64,000 bases of DNA, taken from the NCBI RefSeq assembly GCF_003149515.1, contig NZ_CP029145.1, positions 1,364,001-1,428,000 on the forward strand. The letters are read 5' to 3'. Source of the DNA: Hymenobacter nivis (GTDB lineage: Bacteria; Bacteroidota; Bacteroidia; Cytophagales; Hymenobacteraceae). The position numbers were made by a program, and so were the translations under genes. The notes beneath the pieces are model-generated. The model saw only the letters and a list, made by a program, of their open reading frames with translations. It did no database searches and was not told the DNA's origin. Positions 56,759 to 64,000 of the stretch are shown one piece after another; the first letter of the stretch is position 1, and each line of letters opens with the position of its first letter.

Positions 56759-57234
56759 AAAAAAGAAAGGAATGGTGGGAAGAGGATATGGGCAGGGCCC
56801 CAAAGCGGGCACTGCCACAGTTTGGCACGGCTAAGTACCATTACAGGGCGGCCGGTTGGTATACCTGTGCAGTCGTTTTGCTAACGTTCTATAGCTTTAA
56901 TAATTATTAACTAGGCATACGCCTCAAAATCACAAGGCAGCTGGGCCGCCGTGCCCGGAGCGGGGGGGCGCTTCGTATTTTCAATAGCTGCTGCCCCTGC
57001 ATTTGTAGCCAGAAACTGCACCCACCAAAAAGCCGAATCAGCCCTTTTCACCCGTATTGTGCACAAGGCATGGTTTCGCCAATCCGCCCTGAACAACAAT
57101 AGCAAATGAGCAAATCTATATCATTTTAGCGTTAAACCACTTTTGCCTACTATACTCATAGCCAGATGGGAATAACGAAAAGGGGCAGCCCCGTGCGGAG
57201 GCTGCCCCTGGCAAGCGGGCGGCGTTAGCAATAG
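56759..57234. other. Gene-free interval upstream of the porin
   Basis: 476 bases with no credible gene. Contains a perfect 14-base palindrome TTAATAATTATTAA (56897-56910) about 140 bases before the porin start, AT-rich in an otherwise GC-rich region, which could be a regulator site. At the other end lies the terminator of the second MFS gene. Confidence 0.5.
57181..57209 (-). terminator. Terminator of the second MFS gene
   Basis: AGGGGCAGCC pairs with GGCTGCCCCT around nine bases; on the minus strand the stem is followed by a short T run. Confidence 0.8.
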
Positions 57235-58494
57235 CTATTCTGTGTAATCCAGGTCTTTGGCGTAGGTTTCGGGCAAGGTGCTGGCGCCGAAGAAGGCCAG
57301 CCCCAACAGCACCGCCCCAATAAGGCCGGCAGCCCCCACCATGCCCAACGACGGGCAGGCCTTGAGCGCCTTGTAGGCAGGGGCGATGAGCACGGTGGCC
57401 CCACGCGCAAAATTGGGGGCCGTGGTGGCCACCGTGGAGCGCAGATTGGTACCAAACTGCTCGGCCGCCACCGTCACAAACAGCGCCCAGAACCCGCCGG
57501 TGAAGCCGATCAGAAAGCACACCGTGTAGAACACCGACGTGCTGGCCCCCTCCAGGCCAAACAAATAGGCCGCCACCGTGACGGCCGACGAGAGGATAAA
57601 GATTTGCAGCGTGCGGTTGCGGCTCTTGATAAGCTGGCTCACGCTGCCACTGGTGACATCGCCAAGGGTAAGGCCGAAGTAGCACCAGAAAATGCTCAGG
57701 CCGCCCGTCACGGGCCCTTGCAGGTGAAACTGCTGGCCAAACTCGGGGGCCAGCGTGATGAGGATACCCACCAGGTACCAAAACGGGGCCCCCACCAGCA
57801 GGCAGCGCAGATACTTGTAAAACCGGGGCCCGTTGGTGAACAGGCTCAGGAAATTGCCGCGGGCCACATCGGCGCGCTTGGTTTGCTCAAACATGCCCGA
57901 CTCGAACACGCCCGCCCGCAGCGCCAGCAGCGCCAGGCCCAGCCCGCCGCCGATGAAGTAGGCATTGCGCCAGCCAAACTGCTGCCCCACCAGGTAGGCC
58001 ACCATGGCCCCGCTCACGCCCACCGACGCCACGATCATCGTGCCGTAGCCGCGCTTTTCTTTGGGCAGGCTCTCGGCCACCAGCGTGATGCCCGCGCCCA
58101 GCTCGCCGGCCAGGCCCACGCCCGCAATCAGGCGCAGCCAAGCGTACTGCGGCACGGACTGCACAAAGCCGTTGGCGATGTTGGCCAGCGAATAGAGCAG
58201 AATGGAGCCGAACAGCACCGACAGCCGCCCGCGCTTATCGCCCAGCACGCCCCACAAAATACCGCCCAGCAGCATGCCCCACATCTGCATGCTCAGCAAG
58301 TACAGGCCCTGGTCGGTGACGGCGGCGGGGTCGGTTATGCCAAGGCTATTCAGGCTTTTGACCCGGATGATACTGAACAGCACCAGGTCGTAGATATCGA
58401 CAAAATAGCCCAGCGATGCCACCATAACGACAGCGCTGAGCAAGCCCGCCGCGGGCCGGCCAGTTGGCACAGGCGAGGGTTGGAGAGCGTGCAT
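57235..58494 (-). CDS. MFS transporter
   Basis: 419 residues from ATG 58494, with 12 hydrophobic segments. The early VASLGYFVDIYDLVLFSIIRV and WGVLGDKRGRLSVLFGS motif (helix 2-3 loop) place it in the major facilitator superfamily; the second half has a less typical SVSQLIKSRNRTLQIF loop. Resembles sugar/organic acid porters of the SP/AAHS groups rather than the MHS permease at 53.7 kb. Substrate unknown. The InsA-like protein gene ends 57 bases upstream on the same strand. Confidence 0.83.
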   Translation of the reverse strand: MHALQPSPVPTGRPAAGLLSAVVMVASLGYFVDIYDLVLFSIIRVKSLNSLGITDPAAVTDQGLYLLSMQMWGMLLGGILWGVLGDKRGRLSVLFGSILLYSLANIANGFVQSVPQYAWLRLIAGVGLAGELGAGITLVAESLPKEKRGYGTMIVASVGVSGAMVAYLVGQQFGWRNAYFIGGGLGLALLALRAGVFESGMFEQTKRADVARGNFLSLFTNGPRFYKYLRCLLVGAPFWYLVGILITLAPEFGQQFHLQGPVTGGLSIFWCYFGLTLGDVTSGSVSQLIKSRNRTLQIFILSSAVTVAAYLFGLEGASTSVFYTVCFLIGFTGGFWALFVTVAAEQFGTNLRSTVATTAPNFARGATVLIAPAYKALKACPSLGMVGAAGLIGAVLLGLAFFGASTLPETYAKDLDYTE

Positions 58495-58550
58495 AATAAG
58501 AGAGCAGAAAAAGTAAGAAAAAATGCGTGCCGTGCGGTAGCCAGCCACCC

Positions 58551-58973
58551 CTACCCGGCCCGAAACCGCTCCCAGCGGATCATCATGTACTTGTCGCCCA
58601 GCTCGGTCACGACCAGGCCGGCGCCTTTCAGGTTTTCGGGCTTCTGAAAGAATTCGGCCAGCTCCTTCTGGTTCAGGATTTTGTAGGTCGGGTGGTAGTC
58701 GGGCTGGCGCGGAGCCTTCACGCCGTACTTCTTCACCCAGTTCATCACGCTCACGTGGCTTACGCCCAGCAGACGCTCGATTTCGCGGTAGCTCACGCCT
58801 TCGATGTAGAGCTGCAGCGCCTTCACCACGTAGTACGGGTTCACCTCGCGGCCCACCTTGGCCACGGTGTAGTGGTAGCCGCAGGCCCGGCACTTAAAGC
58901 GCTGCCGCTCATTGACAACACCGCTTTTGGTGGCTTCCTTCGAGTCGCACTTGGGGCAAACGGGCGTGGTCAT
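58551..58973 (-). CDS. InsA/IS1-like zinc-ribbon and HTH protein, probably domesticated
   Basis: 140 residues: a four-cysteine zinc ribbon (CPKCDSKEATKSGVVNERQRFKCRACGYHYT) and a helix-turn-helix (SYREIERLLGVSHVSVMNWVKKYG), the two halves of an IS1 InsA protein. The remaining 50 residues (LNQKELAEFFQKPENLKGAGLVVTELG) have no transposase catalytic motif. No IS1 ends or InsB gene are nearby. A stand-alone DNA-binding protein that has been retained fits better than an active IS. It may regulate the adjacent MFS gene. Confidence 0.72.
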   Translation of the reverse strand: MTTPVCPKCDSKEATKSGVVNERQRFKCRACGYHYTVAKVGREVNPYYVVKALQLYIEGVSYREIERLLGVSHVSVMNWVKKYGVKAPRQPDYHPTYKILNQKELAEFFQKPENLKGAGLVVTELGDKYMMIRWERFRAG

Positions 58974-59060
58974 TGGCGGTGAAATCGAGCGCGGCGAAAA
59001 CCAAATCTATAGCTTTTTAGCAAACAGGCAACCCTTTGTTAAAAGTACAGTTCGACGGCC

Positions 59061-59112
59061 GGGCCCCAAAGCTACCGCGGGCACTGCGGTGCCCGCGGTA
59101 GCTTTGGGGCCC
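59061..59112. repeat. Perfect 24-bp hairpin in a divergent promoter region
   Basis: Perfect arms GGGCCCCAAAGCTACCGCGG... (59061-59084) and complement (59089-59112) with a loop of only four bases. It lies between the divergent InsA-like gene and the flavin reductase, 18 bases before the latter's ATG. No T tract follows, so a simple terminator is unlikely. Confidence 0.85.
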
Positions 59113-59130
59113 AACCTTGCGCTTCGCCCC

Positions 59131-60054
59131 ATGACTCCCCTTGCCCCTGCTACCTTCCATTCCGTTTCGCCCGCCGATCTCACGCCCGCCCAGTGGATGC
59201 CGCTGCTCGGCGGCGCAGTGGCCCCGCGCCCCATCGCCTTTGCCAGCACCGTGGACGCCGACGGGCGCGTGAACCTGAGCCCGTACAGCTTCTTCAACGT
59301 ATTCAGCTACACGCCGCCCATGCTCGTGTTTTCGCCCGTGAACCGCCTGCGCGACGGCTCCGAAAAGCACACGCTGCTGAACGTGCGCGCCGTGCCCGAG
59401 GTCGTCATCAACATCTGCGACTACGCCATGGTGCAGCAGCTGTCGCTGGCCAGCGCCGAGTACCCGGCGGGCGTGAACGAATTTGCCAAGGCCGGCTTCA
59501 CCGAGCTGGCCAGCGACCAGGTGCGCCCGCCGCGCGTGGCCGAGGCCCCCGCCGCCTTCGAGTGCGTAGTGGAGCAGATCGTCGAGCTCAGCCAAGGCCC
59601 CGGGGCGGGCCACCTGGTGGTATGCCGCGCGGTACGGGCCCACTTCCGCCAGGATATTCTGCTGCCCGGCGCCGCCGGCATCGACCCCTACAAGCTCGAC
59701 GCCGTGGCCCGGCTGGGCGGCGACTGGTACAGCCGCGCCAGCGGGGCCAGCCTCTTCGAAGTGGTGCGGCCCAACCGCCGCCTGGGCATGGGCCACGACC
59801 AGCTGCCGGCGCGCATCCGCACCAGCAATATTTTAACCGGCAACGACCTGGGCCAACTCGCCAACGTGGAGCACGAGGCCCTGCCCACCCCCGCGCAAGT
59901 CGAGGAATTTAAAACCGAACCAATGGTGGCCTACTTGCTAAACAAATATCCCGCCGGGGCCCCCGACCAGCAGCAACAATTGACGCTCCTGGCCCAGCAG
60001 TTTCTGGCCGAAGGACGGGTAGTGGAAGCGTGGAAGGCACTTCTGCTCGGCTAA
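59131..60054 (+). CDS. Flavin reductase family protein (split-barrel FMN binder)
   Basis: 307 residues from ATG 59131. The N-terminal ~190 residues match the FMN-binding split barrel (GGAVAPRPIAFASTVDADGRVNLSPYSFFNVFSYTPPMLVFSP is diagnostic), which holds FMN for reduction or transfer. The following ~100 residues (ARIRTSNILTGNDLGQLANVEHEALPTPAQVEEF) are extra and without known fold. A start upstream of the hairpin is unlikely. Its partner oxygenase is not in the window. Confidence 0.85.
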   Translation: MTPLAPATFHSVSPADLTPAQWMPLLGGAVAPRPIAFASTVDADGRVNLSPYSFFNVFSYTPPMLVFSPVNRLRDGSEKHTLLNVRAVPEVVINICDYAMVQQLSLASAEYPAGVNEFAKAGFTELASDQVRPPRVAEAPAAFECVVEQIVELSQGPGAGHLVVCRAVRAHFRQDILLPGAAGIDPYKLDAVARLGGDWYSRASGASLFEVVRPNRRLGMGHDQLPARIRTSNILTGNDLGQLANVEHEALPTPAQVEEFKTEPMVAYLLNKYPAGAPDQQQQLTLLAQQFLAEGRVVEAWKALLLG

Positions 60055-60229
60055 ATAGCATAACGCTGCCGCGAACTGTGGAGGATGAAATAGTCTTGGC
60101 AAACCGGTGGCTTGAACTGGATACTAACCTGACGGGCCACGGGCGGGATGATAGAAAATTATTCTTGCTGCGTGCTACACAAAATCTCCGCTTTTCAGTT
60201 GCCATATTTGAAACAAATAGCCTCACCGC

Positions 60230-61897
60230 ATGACCGACATTTCCATTGCCCAATCCGTAATTCTGCCGCCGATTAAAGAAGCGGCCGCGCGCCTGGGTAT
60301 TCCCGAAGACGACCTGGAACCCTATGGCCGCTACAAAGCCAAGCTACCCCTGCACCTGATAGCCCCAGAAAAGATAGCCGCCGCGAAGTTGATTCTGGTC
60401 ACGGCCATCACGCCCACCCCGGCCGGCGAGGGCAAAACCACGGTGTCCATCGGCTTGGGCGACGGGCTGAGTAAGCTAGGCAAAAAAGTTGTGGTGGTGC
60501 TACGCGAGCCATCGCTGGGGCCGGTGTTCGGAGCCAAGGGCGGGGCAACCGGCGGCGGCCACTCGCAGGTAAGCCCGATGGTGGACATCAACCTGCACTT
60601 CACCGGCGACTTCAACGCCGTGGAAAAGGCCAACAACCTGCTGGCTGCCTTGCTTGACAACGCCATCCAGACGCCCAACCACCCCCTCCGCATCGACCCG
60701 CGCACCGTGCTCTGGAAGCGCTGCCTCGACCTGAACGACCGCAGCCTGCGCCAGACCATCGTGGGCCTCGGCGGCAAAGCCAATGGGGTGATGCGCAGCG
60801 ACGGCTTCAATATCACGGCCGCCTCCGAGGTGATGGCCATCCTGTGCCTGGCCACCAGCCTGCCCGACCTAAAGGCCAAACTCGGCAACATCCTCGTGGC
60901 CTTCAGCTACGCCAACGAGCCCATCTACGCCCGCCAGCTGCAAGCTGAAGCGGCCATGACCATCCTGCTGCGCGACGCGCTAAAGCCCAACCTGGTGCAA
61001 ACCTTGGAGCAAACCCCCGCCCTGGTGCACGGCGGCCCCTTCGCCAACATCGCCCAGGGCACTAACACCGTACTAGCCACCCGCATGGGCCTCTCCTTGG
61101 GCGACTACGTGGTGACGGAGGCCGGTTTCGGGGCCGACCTGGGCGCCGAGAAGTTCCTCAACATCAAGTGCGGCTATGCCGGCCTGGCCCCCGCCGCCGT
61201 GGTGCTGGTAGCCACCGTACGCGCCCTGCGCCACCACGGCGGGGCCCCCGCCGCCGAGCTCAATACTCCCGACCTGGCCCGCTGTGAGCGGGGCTTTGCC
61301 AACCTGGCCAAGCACATCGAAAACATCCAGAAGTTTGGCTACCAACCCGTGGTGGCCATCAACCACTTCGTTACCGACACGCCCGAAGAAGTGGCCCTGG
61401 TGCAGCAGCTGTGCCATGCCCGCGGCGTGGAGGCCGTCCTCAGCACCAGCTGGGCCGAAGGTGGCGCCGGAGCCGCCACCCTGGCCGAGGCTGTGCTGGC
61501 CAATATTGCCAAAGGCACCAACCACCTGCGCCCGCTCTACGCCTGGGACCAACCGGTGAAAACTAAAATTGAAACCATTGCCCGCGAGGTGTACGGCGCG
61601 GTCGGCGTGGACTACACCGCCCAGGCCGAGGCCGACCTGCGCCGCATCGACCGGCTGGGCCTAGCCGGGCTGCCCATTTGCATGGCCAAAACCCAGAAGT
61701 CGTTTTCCGACAATGAGAAACTCATCAACCGGCCCGAAGGGTTCCGCGTCACCGTGCGCGAATGTGAGCTGGCGGCCGGCGCGGGCTTCCTAATTCCCAT
61801 CCTCGGTACTCTGGTACGGATGCCTGGCCTGCCACCCGTGCCCGCTTCCGCCGGCATGGAAATCGACGACGATGGAGTAATTACGGGGTTGTCGTAG
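60230..61897 (+). CDS. fhs: Formate-tetrahydrofolate ligase
   Basis: Forms 10-formyl-THF from formate, ATP and THF. The 555 residues are the normal bacterial length. It has the ATP loop TPTPAGEGKTT (61-71), FGAKGGATGGGHSQVSPMVDINLHFTGDF, and the FVITEAGFGADLGAEKF-like segment (here VVTEAGFGADLGAEKF). It ends with the usual LPPVPASAGMEIDDDG region. No other folate genes are adjacent. Confidence 0.96.
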   Translation: MTDISIAQSVILPPIKEAAARLGIPEDDLEPYGRYKAKLPLHLIAPEKIAAAKLILVTAITPTPAGEGKTTVSIGLGDGLSKLGKKVVVVLREPSLGPVFGAKGGATGGGHSQVSPMVDINLHFTGDFNAVEKANNLLAALLDNAIQTPNHPLRIDPRTVLWKRCLDLNDRSLRQTIVGLGGKANGVMRSDGFNITAASEVMAILCLATSLPDLKAKLGNILVAFSYANEPIYARQLQAEAAMTILLRDALKPNLVQTLEQTPALVHGGPFANIAQGTNTVLATRMGLSLGDYVVTEAGFGADLGAEKFLNIKCGYAGLAPAAVVLVATVRALRHHGGAPAAELNTPDLARCERGFANLAKHIENIQKFGYQPVVAINHFVTDTPEEVALVQQLCHARGVEAVLSTSWAEGGAGAATLAEAVLANIAKGTNHLRPLYAWDQPVKTKIETIAREVYGAVGVDYTAQAEADLRRIDRLGLAGLPICMAKTQKSFSDNEKLINRPEGFRVTVRECELAAGAGFLIPILGTLVRMPGLPPVPASAGMEIDDDGVITGLS

Positions 61898-61997
61898 CCA
61901 CAACAGTTGCTGTTATAGACTTCCCCTTAAAGTGGACCAAACGAAACTAGAGACAAAGTGAGAACTTAAGCACTGCTTAAATCATTGCTCCGTTTAC

Positions 61998-63224
61998 CTA
62001 GTTCCGCACCGCAATTAGCAACCCCAATTCCTTGTACCGCATGTTATATTTCTTTCCAATCGCGGCGTTGGTGAGCGAGCCGCGGTAGATATAGACGCCG
62101 GCGCGGAAGTGCTCGTTGGTGAAGAGGACTTCGTTGATGCCGCCGTGCTGGTGAATTTCCTGGAGGATGGGGGTGAAAATGTTGCTCAGGGCGTTGGTGG
62201 CGGTGCGAGGCACGCGGGAGGCGATGTTGGGCACGCAATAGTGCACTACGTCGTACTTGCGGAAGATGGGCTGCGAGTGGCTGGTCATCTCGCTGGTTTC
62301 GAAGCAGCCGCCCTGGTCGATGCTCACGTCGATAACTATGGAGCCGGGGGCCATGCTGGCCACCATTTCCTCGGGCACCATGAACGGGATGCGGCCGTCC
62401 TCGATGCTCAGGGCCCCAATCACCACGTCGGCCCGGCGGATTTGCTGGCTCAAGGCAAACGTGTCCAAGGTACTAGTGTAGAGCTGGGTACCCAAGTTAT
62501 GCTTGAGACGACGCAGCTTGTAGAGGTGGTTATCGAACACCTTCACCTCGGCGCCCAGGCCGATGGCGGCGCGGGCGGCGTACTCGGCCACCGTGCCGGC
62601 CCCCAAAATGACCACCTGCGAGGGCGGCACCCCCGTGATGCCCCCCAGGATGATGCCCTTGCCCTCGTTGGAGCGGGCCAGGTACTCGGCCGCCACCAAC
62701 ATCACCGTCGAGCCGGCAATTTCGCTCATGGCGCGCACCACGGGCATAGCCCCCGAGGGGTCGCGGATGAATTCAAACCCAATGGCGTTCACCTTCTTGC
62801 GTTGCAGCGCGGCGATATACTCGGCGGTAAGCGTCCCCATTTGCAGGGCCGAAATCAGCGTCTGGCCCGGGTGCAGGTACTCGATTTCGTCGCGCGTGGG
62901 CGGGGCTACCTTCAGCACGATGTCGGCCTGGAACACCTCCTGCGGCGAGTACACGATTTGGGCCCCGGCCTCGGAGTAGTTGTGGTCGGAGTACTTACTG
63001 GGCTCGCCGGCGCCGGCCTCCAGCACCACCTCGTGGCCGGCCGTGACGAGGTGCTGCACAGCTTCGGGCGTGAGGCCCAGGCGGTTCTCCTGGAGCGTGG
63101 TTTCGCGCGGCAGGCCAATGAAGAGCTTGCGCTTGCGCGTTTCCACGGCTAGCAGCGACTCCTGCGTAAAATAGGCGCGGCTGGCCGCGAGCGACTCGAA
63201 ACCGGAGGGTAGTTGTTCGGGCAT
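61998..63224 (-). CDS. ald: Alanine dehydrogenase
   Basis: NAD-dependent alanine/pyruvate interconversion, 408 residues. It has GLPRETTLQENRLGLTPEAVQHL near the start, the Rossmann motif VVILGAGTVAEYAAR, and the catalytic core ISALQMGT...FEFIRD. It is a longer variant than the classic 370-residue Ald: an extra ~30 residues precede the family core (MPEQLPSGFESLAASRAYFTQESL), as in many Bacteroidota. The dehydrogenase at 3.4 kb and this one are separate families. Confidence 0.92.
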   Translation of the reverse strand: MPEQLPSGFESLAASRAYFTQESLLAVETRKRKLFIGLPRETTLQENRLGLTPEAVQHLVTAGHEVVLEAGAGEPSKYSDHNYSEAGAQIVYSPQEVFQADIVLKVAPPTRDEIEYLHPGQTLISALQMGTLTAEYIAALQRKKVNAIGFEFIRDPSGAMPVVRAMSEIAGSTVMLVAAEYLARSNEGKGIILGGITGVPPSQVVILGAGTVAEYAARAAIGLGAEVKVFDNHLYKLRRLKHNLGTQLYTSTLDTFALSQQIRRADVVIGALSIEDGRIPFMVPEEMVASMAPGSIVIDVSIDQGGCFETSEMTSHSQPIFRKYDVVHYCVPNIASRVPRTATNALSNIFTPILQEIHQHGGINEVLFTNEHFRAGVYIYRGSLTNAAIGKKYNMRYKELGLLIAVRN

Positions 63225-63319
63225 CGGGGGAAAAGGGAAATAAAAATTGTGAATTAAAATTTAAAATTTTCAGCGTGTTAAGCTGCTATTTTAAATTCGC
63301 GGCCCATAATTTTTAATTC
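63225..63319. repeat. AT-rich intergenic inverted-repeat region
   Basis: A short, very AT-rich region between tsaE and ald with self-complementary AATTTTAAATTTTAATT-like sequences. It resembles the TTAAT-rich gap sequences elsewhere in the window. It may serve as promoter region for ald or as tsaE leader. Confidence 0.4.
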
Positions 63320-63757
63320 TTAATTTATAATTTTTAATTCTATTTCCCGCGCTTCGGGGCCCGTGGGGGTGAGGGTGAGTTCAAGCCGGGGCACGGGCAG
63401 CAGCGCGGCCACGCGGTCCGGCCATTCTACTAAGCAAAGATACCCCGAATCGAAGTACTCGGCGGCCCCGATACGGGCGGCTTCCTCGACGGAATCGATG
63501 CGGTAGAAGTCGAAGTGGTACACCGGGGCCCCGCGGCCGTCGCGGTACTCGTGCACCAGCCCAAAGGTGGGGCTGCTGATGTCGTCGGCAATGCCCAGAG
63601 TCGCGCCCAGGGCCCGCACGAGGGTGGTTTTGCCGGCGCCCATTTCGCCCACCAGGGCTACCACCGGGCAGCCGCTGGCGGCAATGGCGGCGGCCAACTG
63701 CTGGGCGGCGGCGGGCAGGGCGGCGAGGGCGGGTACGGAAAGCTGAACGGATAGCAT
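63320..63757 (-). CDS. tsaE: tRNA threonylcarbamoyladenosine biosynthesis protein TsaE
   Basis: ATPase that helps make the t6A37 modification with TsaB/TsaD. From ATG 63757 it has 145 residues, the family length. Walker A is GEMGAGKTT (37-45), the conserved SSPTFGLVHEY follows, and HFDFYRIDS carries the conserved Asp. The frame extends upstream to 63793 without good reason. Confidence 0.94.
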   Translation of the reverse strand: MLSVQLSVPALAALPAAAQQLAAAIAASGCPVVALVGEMGAGKTTLVRALGATLGIADDISSPTFGLVHEYRDGRGAPVYHFDFYRIDSVEEAARIGAAEYFDSGYLCLVEWPDRVAALLPVPRLELTLTPTGPEAREIELKIIN

Positions 63758-63793
63758 CGCGCAAAAATACCAACGCCCCGGTGCACGGGGCAC

Positions 63794-64000
63794 CGTGGGC
63801 CGCCGCGGGGCCCCCGCACAACAGGCCGAAAGTCGAATTAAACGTTGGAAAATGAGCGGCTTTACCTATATCTTCCAGTCCTGCTAACGCTTGAATCCCT
63901 GCCTTCTTCTAACTTAATCCCTTGACTACGAACTGCCCAGTGCTTACCAGTACCGGGCCCGGAAGTTGCCCCAGGCCAACAAAATGCAGGCCCCCTGCAC
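63794..64000. other. Window end, no assignable gene
   Basis: 207 bases upstream of tsaE. A plus-strand frame after a TAA near 63918 (LDYELPSAYQYRARKLP...) may be the beginning of a gene continuing outside the window, but no convincing start codon is seen. Confidence 0.3.

Noticed and set aside
56911..57105. 64-codon minus-strand frame upstream of the porin
   Set aside because: No recognisable features; treated as non-coding promoter region.
60030..60233. Short plus-strand frame between the flavin reductase and fhs
   Set aside because: Overlaps the reductase end, no convincing start, no family resemblance.
61930..61955. GTGGACCAAACG resembling the end of the 12.6-kb element (GTGGTCCAAAGC)
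   Set aside because: Only a few matching bases, no second end and no duplication.

Overview
This window looks like chromosome of a high-GC member of the Bacteroidota, most likely Hymenobacter or a close relative in the Hymenobacteraceae. Three things point there: Bacteroidota-type promoters (a TAnnTTTG box at -7, in the best cases with an upstream TTG), few Shine-Dalgarno sequences, and typical genes (DUF4199, START-like domain protein, BshB1, short RpoD, infC-rpmI-rplT, an ABC-F protein of the YbiT type). There is no sign of a prophage, a plasmid or a CRISPR array.

Layout. 1-4.6 kb: a LysR regulator (cut by the window edge) divergent from a tyrosine/homogentisate pair (hppD, hmgA), then an amino-acid dehydrogenase; palindromic repeats fill the gaps. 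4.7-12.3 kb: LON-domain protein, M48 protease, small envelope proteins, ABC-F ATPase, outer-membrane barrel, hydroxyacyl-CoA dehydrogenase. 12.3-12.9 kb: a gene-free stretch with a small transposon-like element. 12.9-26.7 kb, nearly all minus strand: bshB1, M23-LysM peptidase, trxB, rpoD, pnp, rpsO, lptF/G, an IS481-type insertion, a START-like protein, tRNA-Met, then rplT, rpmI, infC, thrS. 27-35 kb: two TPR proteins behind topoisomerase IV subunit A, a CHRD lipoprotein, topoisomerase IV subunit B. 35.2-40 kb: AI-2E family permease, DUF2383 protein, an exonuclease/GIY-YIG fusion overlapping a sce7726-type nuclease, and a truncated ATPase. 40-40.7 kb is a graveyard of nested mobile DNA.

40.9-45.5 kb is a compact light-sensing operon: heme oxygenase (makes biliverdin), bacteriophytochrome kinase, receiver-only regulator, receiver-kinase hybrid. 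45.7-56.8 kb, all minus strand, reads as a short-chain carboxylate module: porin, MFS permease, small two-helix membrane protein, symporter-histidine kinase fusion, receiver-only regulator, and two acyl-CoA synthetases (PrpE-like and Acs). It combines transport, sensing and activation, and resembles in principle the CrbS/CrbR control of acs in Vibrio. 57.2-64 kb: another MFS permease, an InsA-like zinc-ribbon protein, a flavin reductase, fhs, alanine dehydrogenase, tsaE.

The most unusual content is in the repeats. A palindromic intergenic family occurs at least six times, once nested inside another copy and once as a 170-bp inverted pair 34 kb apart. Two small non-autonomous elements have visible 8-bp target duplications. 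The IS481-type element sits exactly on a stop codon. infC appears to start at an AUA codon behind a perfect Shine-Dalgarno sequence. The palindrome GGGCCC is strikingly frequent.
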